A stretch of 64,000 bases of DNA from a bacterium (GTDB taxonomy: Bacteria; UBA8248), in the NCBI GenBank assembly GCA_022828125.1, contig JAJEJD010000022.1, forward strand, positions 1 through 64,000, given 5' to 3'. The notes under the pieces are model-generated. The model made no database searches. It was not told the DNA's origin and saw nothing but the letters and a program-made list of their open reading frames with translations. Positions 57,817 through 64,000 of the stretch are shown here, piece after piece (position 1 is the first letter of the stretch; each line of letters begins with the position of its first letter). Position numbers and translations under genes: made by a program.

Positions 57817-57933
57817 CTACGGAAATCGCGTAAACCGATCCGCCCCTACAAAACCCTATACCTGCCCTGCACCCCCCCTCGCCGGTTAGCAGTAAAAGTC
57901 GAATCGCGAAATGAGGTCTATTTCAACAACCCC

Positions 57934-58386
57934 CTAACCCAAAGACTTGGCGAGGGCTTCTCCCTGCGCGCGCATCTCGGGCGTCATGGACTCGTTGTGG
58001 GGCAGGAACGCCATGGCGACGTAGATGTTCTCGGTGCCGTCGCCCTTCGAGAGGTTGCGGTAGAGCGGCTGGGGGTAGTAGTCGTTCATGGGCTCCGCAT
58101 GGCCGATGCGCTCCTCGTTTCTCGCGAAGTGATAGGCCACCACCGCTCTCGGGGGCACCCACCGCACGCGCTCCTCGCCCTCCGCGTCCAGGTCGCGCAC
58201 CACGCCGCCGAAGCCGCTGGTGAACGAGTCGCCGAACACGAAGTGCGCCGTCTGCGCCTCGTCGCAGGTATCCATCTCCGCGAGCTGGATGTAGAGGATA
58301 TCGTTCGGATCATCCGAGTCGCCTAACGGCAGTTCGGTTTTTCCGCACGCGGGGCAGATGAAGGTGACGTTTTCGTTTTCAGCCAT
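57934..58386 (-). CDS. hypothetical protein with a half zinc knuckle
   Basis: A 150-residue acidic protein of unknown function. The N-terminus carries a single FICPACGK motif, followed by DDPNDILYIQLAEMDTCDEAQTAHFV, VVRDLDAEGEERVRWVPP and YPQPLYRNLSKGDGTENIYVAMAFLP. Only one Cys pair is present, so a full ribbon would need dimerisation or other ligands (C36 DTCDE, His). The ATG at 58386 is preferred to the open N-terminal extension. Confidence 0.6.
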   Translation of the reverse strand: MAENENVTFICPACGKTELPLGDSDDPNDILYIQLAEMDTCDEAQTAHFVFGDSFTSGFGGVVRDLDAEGEERVRWVPPRAVVAYHFARNEERIGHAEPMNDYYPQPLYRNLSKGDGTENIYVAMAFLPHNESMTPEMRAQGEALAKSLG

Positions 58387-58550
58387 ATCGGTGTTCCTGT
58401 TCCGAGGGCCGCCGGAGAGAGTCTCCGGGCCGGCGCGTGTCATGTTTTAGAGTGTCTCGCCGAAACCGAATCGTGCCAGAGGTCACCCTTCCGCGCAAGG
58501 ATGAAAGCGGGTTTCGGCCCGCAAGAGAGAAGGCGCAAGGGTGGCGGCGC

Positions 58551-59423
58551 TCATCCCCGCGCCCGGGGGTCGAGCGCGTCGCGCAGCCCGTCGCCCACGT
58601 AGTTGATGCTCAGCACGGTGAGCGAAATCGCGAGGCCGGGCCAGAGGACGCGCCCGGGGTATTGCTGGAGGTAGTCGGTCGAGTCGTAGAGCAGCCTCCC
58701 CCAGGTGGGGAAATCCGGCGGAAAGCCCAGCCCCAGGAACGAGAGCGCCGATTCGGTGATGATGGCGTCGCCCACCCCCAGGGCGGCCGATATCATGATG
58801 GGCGAGACGACGCCCGGCAGGATGTGGCGGAAGATGATGCGCTTCGTGGGCGCTCCCATCGCGCCCGAGGCGAGGACGAACTCGCGCTCCTTAAGAGCGA
58901 GCACCTCGCCGCGCACGATGCGGGCGGTCTTCATCCACGAGGTCGCGCCGATGACCGATGCGATGAGGATGAAGATGCCGGTCTCGGGGCCGAAGGCGGC
59001 TCTGAGCGCGTCGCGGAACAGCGCGATGATCACGAGCAGAAGGGGCAGGAGCGGAAGCGCGAGAAAAAGATCGGTCAGCCGCATGAGCGGGCCGTCGAGG
59101 CGCCTGAAGTAGCCCGACGCCACGCCGATCACGGCGCCCAGCGAGAGCGCCAGGCCCATCGCCGCGCCCGCCACCGCGAGCGAGACGCGGCCCCCCGCCA
59201 GCATGCGGGCCAGGGTGTCGCGGCCCAGCCGGTCCGCGCCGAGCGGGTGCGCGAAACTGATTCCCTGGTTGCGCGCGCGGATGTCGATGAGGTGGGGGTC
59301 GATGCTCCAAAGGTGCGGGCCGAACACCACGGCGAGCGCCGCGATGATGAGAATTCCCGCCCCTATCACCGCCCCCCGGTGGGTGCGGAACTGCGCCCAT
59401 ACCCCGCGCCTGGCGCTAGTCAT
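58551..59423 (-). CDS. dipeptide/oligopeptide ABC transporter permease, DppC type
   Basis: A 290-residue inner-membrane permease with about six helices. It has an N-terminal anchor (IGAGILIIAALAVVFG), then HPLGADRLGRDTLARMLAGGRVSLAVA, LTDLFLALPLLPLLLVIIALF and the EAA-like loop AMGAPTKRIIFRHILPGVVSPI. The ATG at 59423 overlaps the stop of the DppB-type gene, so the two subunits are co-translated. No ATPase gene (DppD/F) is next to it. Confidence 0.9.
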   Translation of the reverse strand: MTSARRGVWAQFRTHRGAVIGAGILIIAALAVVFGPHLWSIDPHLIDIRARNQGISFAHPLGADRLGRDTLARMLAGGRVSLAVAGAAMGLALSLGAVIGVASGYFRRLDGPLMRLTDLFLALPLLPLLLVIIALFRDALRAAFGPETGIFILIASVIGATSWMKTARIVRGEVLALKEREFVLASGAMGAPTKRIIFRHILPGVVSPIMISAALGVGDAIITESALSFLGLGFPPDFPTWGRLLYDSTDYLQQYPGRVLWPGLAISLTVLSINYVGDGLRDALDPRARG

Positions 59424-60423
59424 AGCGGATGGTGGGGTCCAGAACCCCGTAGAGGACGTCGGCGACGAGGTTGAACGCAACGATCAGCCCCGCGAAGATG
59501 AAGGTCAGCGTCTGCACGGTCGGTAGGTCTCCCCCCTGGATGGCGACGATGAGCAGCTGCCCCAGTCCGTTCACCTTGAAGATCTGCTCGGTGATGATCG
59601 CGCCGCCGAACACCTGCGGCACGCCGAGCGCGATGATGGTGACGACGGGGATCATCGAGTTGCGCAGGACGTGGACGAAGAGGATCCGCCGCTCGCGAAA
59701 GCCCTTGCCCCGGGCGGTGCGCACGTAGTCCTGGCTCAGGTTCTCGAGCATGGAGGCGCGCATGAAGCGGGCGATCTGCGCCGCGTTGTAGAGGGCGAGC
59801 ACGAAGACGGGCATGGCCATCTGCCGCGCCTGGACGAGAAAGCTGCTCCAGTCCGTCACGCGGTGCGTGGTGTCGTAGATGGAGGGGAACCAGCCGAGTC
59901 CCACCGAGAACACCACGATCAGCAGCACGCCGGTGAAAAACGTCGGCACCGAGAAACCCACGGTGGAGACGAAGGTGCCTATCTGGTCGAACCAGCTGTA
60001 TTGCCGGTAGGCCGAGAAGATGCCGATGGGTATCGCGATCAGGACGCCGATGACGTAGGAGAGTCCCACGACCCAGAGGGTCTGCGGCAGGCGCTCGACG
60101 ATCAAGTCCACGACCGGGGAGCGCGTCTGCCAGCTCAGCACGCGGAGCCTGTCGGAGTCGCCCGCGTATCCGAGCAGGGCGTCGAGCACGTTCAGGGGCT
60201 CGTTGATGAAAAACTGCTTGCACCACAGCAGGTAGCGGACGTGGATGGGCTGGCCGAGGCCCAAAGACTCGCGGATTTTCTGGCGCACCTCGGGCGGAAT
60301 CGTGAGGGGCAGGTTCGCCGTGGGGTCGCTGGGGGCTAAGTCGAGCAGCAGGAATATGACGAGGCTGATGAAGAGCAGCGTGGGGACGGCGAAGAGCAAC
60401 CGCCTCAGCGTGTAGGTTCCCAT
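59416..60423 (-). CDS. dipeptide/oligopeptide ABC transporter permease, DppB type
   Basis: A 335-residue permease starting TYTLRRLLFAVPTLLFISLVIFLLLDLAPSDP. It has the EAA-like loop ARGKGFRERRILFVHVLRNSMIPVV, QVFGGAIITEQIFKVNGLGQLL and an end at LVADVLYGVLDPTIRYD, typical of the DppB/OppB group. It lies 44 bp after the binding protein and overlaps the DppC-type gene. Confidence 0.92.
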   Translation of the reverse strand: MGTYTLRRLLFAVPTLLFISLVIFLLLDLAPSDPTANLPLTIPPEVRQKIRESLGLGQPIHVRYLLWCKQFFINEPLNVLDALLGYAGDSDRLRVLSWQTRSPVVDLIVERLPQTLWVVGLSYVIGVLIAIPIGIFSAYRQYSWFDQIGTFVSTVGFSVPTFFTGVLLIVVFSVGLGWFPSIYDTTHRVTDWSSFLVQARQMAMPVFVLALYNAAQIARFMRASMLENLSQDYVRTARGKGFRERRILFVHVLRNSMIPVVTIIALGVPQVFGGAIITEQIFKVNGLGQLLIVAIQGGDLPTVQTLTFIFAGLIVAFNLVADVLYGVLDPTIRYD

Positions 60424-60467
60424 CGCCTGAAGCCTCGCTCGCCGTATCCTTTAAGCGGCGCGCGGGC

Positions 60468-62165
60468 CTATTTGACGCGGCGCCAGTCGGCGATGTTCCA
60501 AAGCTCCGAATCCCAGGTGTTCAGAACCACGCCGCCCAGCGTTTTGGCGTGGGCCGATACGCGCCCGCGGTCGACCAGCGGGATGATCGCGTAGGCCTGC
60601 ACCACCATGTCGTTCATGGCCTTGGCGAGCCGCGCCCGCTCCTTGAGCGCGCCCGCGCGCGCCATTTTGGCGATGAGCGCGTCGTAGGCGGGGTCGCAGA
60701 AGCGCGGCACGTTGTTGCCCTGCCACTGCGTTTCGGGGCGCGGAGCCTCCTTGCACGCCCAGTTCGCCATGTAGGATTCGGGGTCCGTGCCGTCGAAGTT
60801 GTTGGCGTACATCTGCACGTCGGCCTGGAACTTCTGGAAGGTGTCGCCGCTCGCCGGGTCGCCGCCGAAGAACACCGAAGCGCTGATGTTGCGAAGCTCG
60901 GTCTCGACGCCGATCTTGGACCACCACTGCTTGATGAGCGCCTGGAAATCCTGGCGCACGGCGTTGGTGGAGGTCTGGTAGAGGATCGAGAGTTTCACCC
61001 CGTTCCTGGCGCGCACGCCGCCCGGCCCTCGCTTCCAGCCAGCCGCGTCGAGCAGCTTGTTGGCGCCGGGGATGTCCTGTTTCAGGCACGCGTCATTCGC
61101 CGTGGACTTGTAGATGGCGGGGGCGGGAAGAACGTTGCAGGTCGGCCTGCCGGCGGGGCCGTAGCCGATCTCGACGAGCAGCTTCCGGTCGATCGCCATC
61201 GAGAGCGCCTTGCGGACACTCGGGTCCGAGAGAAACGGATGCGGGTGCTTGGCGGTGGAGCGCTCCTTGCCGAGTCCGGGGGCCGGGTTCGTGAGGTTCA
61301 CGACGATGCGCTCGACGAGCGTGCCGAACGAGGAGATGACCACCCCCTTGCCCGCCTTTTTCATGTTCGCGAGCACGTCGGGGGCGAGTTGCAGGTTCCA
61401 GGCGTAGTCGAACTCGCCGGTCTCCAGCACCGAGCGGGCAGCCGCCGCAGCGTCGCCGCCTCCCTTGAAGGTCACCCGCGCGAAGGCGGGTTTGGCCGGG
61501 TCGCGGTAGTTGCGGTTGGCGACGAAGGAGATGACGTCGTTCGGGCGGAATTCAGCGACGGCGAAAGGCCCCGTGCCCACGGGCTTGAAGTTGGCGTCGG
61601 TGCAGCGCGGCGCCCTGGCGCCCAGGCAGTCGGCGAACTGCGCCGCCTGGATGATCGGCGCCTGCGCGCCGACGAAAGGCCCGTAGGGAAAGGGTTTCGC
61701 GATGCCGAAGGTCACGCGCACCGTTCGCGCATCGAGAGCCTCCACGCTCTTCACGTCGTTGTATTTCTCGCTCTGCGAACACCCCCCCTGGGGATGCGTG
61801 CAGTATTTCCAGGTGAAGACCACGTCCTTCGACGTGAGCGGCGTTCCGTCCGCCCATTTGAGGCCGCCCCTGAGCTTCCAGGTGATGGTGCGCAAATCCT
61901 TCGACACGCCGCCGTTTTCCAGCGTGGGGACCCGTTCGGCGAGCCAGGGCTTCATGTTCCCGTTCTGGTCGTAGCGCGCGAGGGGCTCCAGGACCAGCGA
62001 TGCGGCCTCTATCTCCTTGGTGCCGCCCGAGAGGTATGGGTTCATGGTGGAGGGCGCCTGCCAGTAGATGATGCGCAGATGCCCGTCGGCCCCGCGCGCG
62101 GCGTACGCAGCTTGCGCTGTGAGGAAAATACATAGGGTGGCGATGAGAGTCAGTGCGGTTTTCAC
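60468..62165 (-). CDS. peptide ABC transporter substrate-binding protein
   Basis: A 565-residue family 5 periplasmic binding protein. Signal peptide KTALTLIATLCIFLTAQAAYA, then HLRIIYWQAPSTMNPYLSGG, TITWKLRGGLKWADGTPLTSKDVVFTW (the family block), and VRKALSMAIDRKLLVE. It is the receptor for the DppB/DppC pair downstream. Three Cys pairs could form periplasmic disulfides. The start is GTG at 62165 after GAGGAT. Confidence 0.92.
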   Translation of the reverse strand: MKTALTLIATLCIFLTAQAAYAARGADGHLRIIYWQAPSTMNPYLSGGTKEIEAASLVLEPLARYDQNGNMKPWLAERVPTLENGGVSKDLRTITWKLRGGLKWADGTPLTSKDVVFTWKYCTHPQGGCSQSEKYNDVKSVEALDARTVRVTFGIAKPFPYGPFVGAQAPIIQAAQFADCLGARAPRCTDANFKPVGTGPFAVAEFRPNDVISFVANRNYRDPAKPAFARVTFKGGGDAAAAARSVLETGEFDYAWNLQLAPDVLANMKKAGKGVVISSFGTLVERIVVNLTNPAPGLGKERSTAKHPHPFLSDPSVRKALSMAIDRKLLVEIGYGPAGRPTCNVLPAPAIYKSTANDACLKQDIPGANKLLDAAGWKRGPGGVRARNGVKLSILYQTSTNAVRQDFQALIKQWWSKIGVETELRNISASVFFGGDPASGDTFQKFQADVQMYANNFDGTDPESYMANWACKEAPRPETQWQGNNVPRFCDPAYDALIAKMARAGALKERARLAKAMNDMVVQAYAIIPLVDRGRVSAHAKTLGGVVLNTWDSELWNIADWRRVK

Positions 62166-62339
62166 TCTTCTATCCTCGCATTTTGAAGGGTGACGAGTCT
62201 ATGGCGCGGGTGCGCTCCAGCGGGAAATATCCTAGAAGGCGGGGCGGGGAATTGCAACAAGAAAGTGGCGTTCGGCCTGCAGGGAAAAGGGTTTTGCGGG
62301 GGGCGGTCCGCCCCCGGATACGCCCGGCCCTCAGGAGAT

Positions 62340-62463
62340 AAAGGCAACCCCCCCTACCCCCCCTTGTCAGGGGGGCAAGAAAAAGCAAACCCCTTCAGCC
62401 CGGCGGGGGCGCATCGCCTTTTTATACCCCCCTGACAAGGGGGGGTAGGGGGGGTTGCTTTTT
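62340..62463. repeat. palindromic repeat (copy 2, inverted relative to copy 1)
   Basis: Arms 62340-62375 and 62427-62463 are inverted repeats of the same CAACC-C-run-TACC-C-run-TTGTCAGGGG pattern seen at 42813-42934. The 51-base centre is the reverse complement of the centre of copy 1 with few differences. The outer TTGTTGAAAAA arms are not seen here. Confidence 0.8.
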
Positions 62464-62475
62464 CAGCCGATGACA

Positions 62476-62499
62476 GGGGCGGCCCCGGAAGGCCGCCCC
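62476..62499 (-). terminator. stem-loop after the autotransporter gene
   Basis: Perfect 9-bp stem GGGGCGGCC / GGCCGCCCC with a CCGGAA loop, 18 bases past the stop on the minus strand. No U-tract follows, so termination is inferred from position and stability. Confidence 0.55.
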
Positions 62500-62516
62500 G
62501 ATAGGTTAATCCCTTT

Positions 62517-64000
62517 CTACCAGCGCATTGTTCCTCGCAGGGCCACGCCGTGAACCGGGTCGGCGTTCACGCGCTCGCGCACGTCGCCCTCGAGACTCAT
62601 GCTCAGGCGCTCGCCCATCCGGAAGCGGCTTCCCAGACGGTAGGTCCCGTTTCCGCTATCCGACACCGAAAGGCCGGCGTAGGGCGTGAGCAGGCCGCCC
62701 CAGGCGTCCAGGCCGTAGCCCACCTCCGCGCGGACGCGGGGGTCGAGGTCCTCGATTTCCTCTTTCGCGAGACGCGAGGCGTCCTTGATGCCCCACAGGC
62801 GCGCGGCGCCGCCCGAGGTCTCGCCCACTTCGGGCCGTACGGTGAGGGCGAGGCCGCGGCCCGCCTTGCCCGGTGCGATGCGGATCATGCCGCCCACGCC
62901 CCAGTCGGCCACGTCTTTTTCCTCGTGCGTCACGAGACCCCGCGCATTCAACTCGAACGTCAGGCCCATGGAGGGGCTCGTGAAGCGCAGTCTGCCGCCC
63001 ACCTCCACGCCCAGCCCCTCGTCCACGTCGCCGCCGTCGTGGCGGAGACCCGCCTCCACCGAAGGCCGGAACGTCCCGCCGCCCTCCATGGCGACCTTGC
63101 GCGAGGCCTCGAGCATCACCCGCAGGCGGCTCGACTCCGCCGAGATGGCCTCGATCCCGTCCTTCGCGTCCGAGTCCATCTGCGTGAGGAGGACATCGGA
63201 TTTGACCGCCAGGTCGAACCCGCCCATCTTCGTGAGCGCCCCGCGAACCCCGAACGCGCCCATGCGCATCTCGATGTCGGTCTCGAAGCTCTGCCCGCTC
63301 TCCTCGTCATCGAGCGTCATATCGCCCTGGCCCATGCCCAGGACCCCCCATATCGAGAGCCGCTCGCTCGCCGCGTAGCGGAGGTAGGGATGCACGCTCG
63401 TGAGTGTCGCCTCCAGTTCGCTGCGGCCCCCGTTCTGGAAGCCGCCGTCGCCGCTCGCGCGAGATAGCGCCACGCCCGCGAGGAGCTTGCCCTTCTCGTA
63501 GTCCACGCCCAGCATGGCCGTCGTCACGTCGCCCTCGATCGCGGCCTCTCCGCCGCCCTCGAACGAGCTTTGCGCGCCGCGGCCCCAGATGGACCACCTG
63601 CTGCCCGCCGCCTCCGCGGCTTCCCTGGTCGAAGCCAGCTGGAACGAAGCGCCCGAGAGAAGCTGGCTCATCGTCATCTCGCGGTAGGCCCCCGGGGAAT
63701 CCTGCTCCCCATTGGTCAGCCGGTTCGTGAGTATCGGGCGCGAGAGGCTGCGCGGGTCGATTCCATCATGCGCGAGGGAGGCGGTGAGGCCCACGTCTTC
63801 TTTCGCCAGATAGCGTTCCATATCCGCACCGAGGTTCACGGTCCGTCCGCCGAGGGTCATTTTCGCCCCGCCCTGCGCGGGAGAGTTCAGGCGGCTCGAT
63901 ATCATCTCCACCGCCTGGCTTCCCACCGCGCGGCCGAAGCGCGCGAGCCAGCCCCTCGCCGCCGCCACGCTCTCCTCCGACACGGCGCCTTCATCCCCGT
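62517..64000 (-). CDS. autotransporter-type outer-membrane beta-barrel protein (partial, 5' end outside window)
   Basis: At least 490 residues, open to the window edge, so the N-terminus is missing. The visible part has a helical lead (VAAARGWLARFGRAVGSQAVEMISSRL), a linker, then about 280 residues of barrel strands from SRWSIWGRGAQSSFEG onward (AMLGVDYEKGKLLAGVALS, LTSVHPYLRYA, SIWGVLGMGQGDM) and the end ALRGTMRW. This matches the autotransporter barrel domain. The C-terminal Trp rather than Phe is acceptable. An in-frame GTG at 63983 exists, but the frame continues, so it is probably internal. The secreted passenger would lie upstream. Confidence 0.82.
   Translation of the reverse strand, partial: GDEGAVSEESVAAARGWLARFGRAVGSQAVEMISSRLNSPAQGGAKMTLGGRTVNLGADMERYLAKEDVGLTASLAHDGIDPRSLSRPILTNRLTNGEQDSPGAYREMTMSQLLSGASFQLASTREAAEAAGSRWSIWGRGAQSSFEGGGEAAIEGDVTTAMLGVDYEKGKLLAGVALSRASGDGGFQNGGRSELEATLTSVHPYLRYAASERLSIWGVLGMGQGDMTLDDEESGQSFETDIEMRMGAFGVRGALTKMGGFDLAVKSDVLLTQMDSDAKDGIEAISAESSRLRVMLEASRKVAMEGGGTFRPSVEAGLRHDGGDVDEGLGVEVGGRLRFTSPSMGLTFELNARGLVTHEEKDVADWGVGGMIRIAPGKAGRGLALTVRPEVGETSGGAARLWGIKDASRLAKEEIEDLDPRVRAEVGYGLDAWGGLLTPYAGLSVSDSGNGTYRLGSRFRMGERLSMSLEGDVRERVNADPVHGVALRGTMRW

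Larger units (their letters stand above)
62166..62516. other. repeat-bearing intergenic region
   Basis: This gap holds copy 2 of the palindromic repeat, a GC-rich palindrome near 62299-62315 (GGGGGCGGTCCGCCCCC) and a terminator-like hairpin. No gene was seen. Confidence 0.6.

Overview
The window reads as one contiguous piece of a high-GC, Gram-negative bacterial chromosome. Outer-membrane beta-barrels, Tat signal peptides, a periplasmic PPIase, a long GyrB with the proteobacterial-type insertion and a complete ISC iron-sulfur operon all point that way. CaiB-type CoA-transferases, paired SDRs, MmgE/PrpD, an LLM oxidoreductase and solute-binding proteins fit a heterotroph from an uncultured delta-proteobacteria-like lineage (for example Tectomicrobia or Nitrospinota). 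That placement is inference; no rRNA is present to test it.

Layout. 0.3-6.3 kb: galT and a CapA-like phosphatase, then a minus-strand run of a thioredoxin-like gene with an in-frame UGA, two SDRs, a methyltransferase and an unusual FliG-C/MotA-like soluble protein. 6.4-17.6 kb: replication-origin neighbourhood, with yidC-yidD-rnpA-rpmH on the minus strand, a DnaA-box array, dnaA, a second origin segment with DnaA boxes and DnaA-trio repeats (where dnaN would be expected), recF, gyrB, a cytochrome c'-like gene on the opposite strand, and gyrA. 17.7-26 kb: an FGE-domain lipoprotein, rhodanese, permease, truD, NDUFA9-like protein, mutY and a leucine-binding-type periplasmic protein. 26.1-32 kb: iscR-iscS-iscU-iscA-hscB-hscA-fdx-iscX behind a near-consensus promoter. 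32-42.4 kb: CoA metabolism, rsmI, a SurA/PpiC-type chaperone, a vanadium haloperoxidase with an outer-membrane protein, an MFS carrier, an HDAC-like deacetylase and another CoA-transferase. 42.5-43 kb: a nest of inverted repeats. 43-50 kb: Tim44-like protein, LLM oxidoreductase, DUF1015, engB, an endonuclease-IV-like protein and MmgE/PrpD. 50.3-53.5 kb: a redox cluster. 53.5-64 kb: NAD salvage, nrnA, polyamine binding protein, a dipeptide ABC transporter and a partial autotransporter.

The main result is that three small genes are interrupted by in-frame UGA codons placed exactly where a redox or metal-binding cysteine is expected: a periplasmic thioredoxin-like protein (EW-Sec-GTC), a glutaredoxin (TF-Sec-APC) and a short zinc-ribbon-like protein with two UGAs (CPG-Sec and CGN-Sec). 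Each of the four UGAs is followed by a stem-loop with the spacing and loop guanine expected of a bacterial SECIS element. I interpret all three as selenoproteins. The double-Sec zinc ribbon, translationally coupled to the Sec-glutaredoxin and about 1.1 kb upstream of trxB, is the best candidate here for something undescribed. No selA, selB, selD or tRNA-Sec gene was seen in this window.

No rRNA, tRNA, CRISPR array, prophage or insertion-sequence transposase was recognised.
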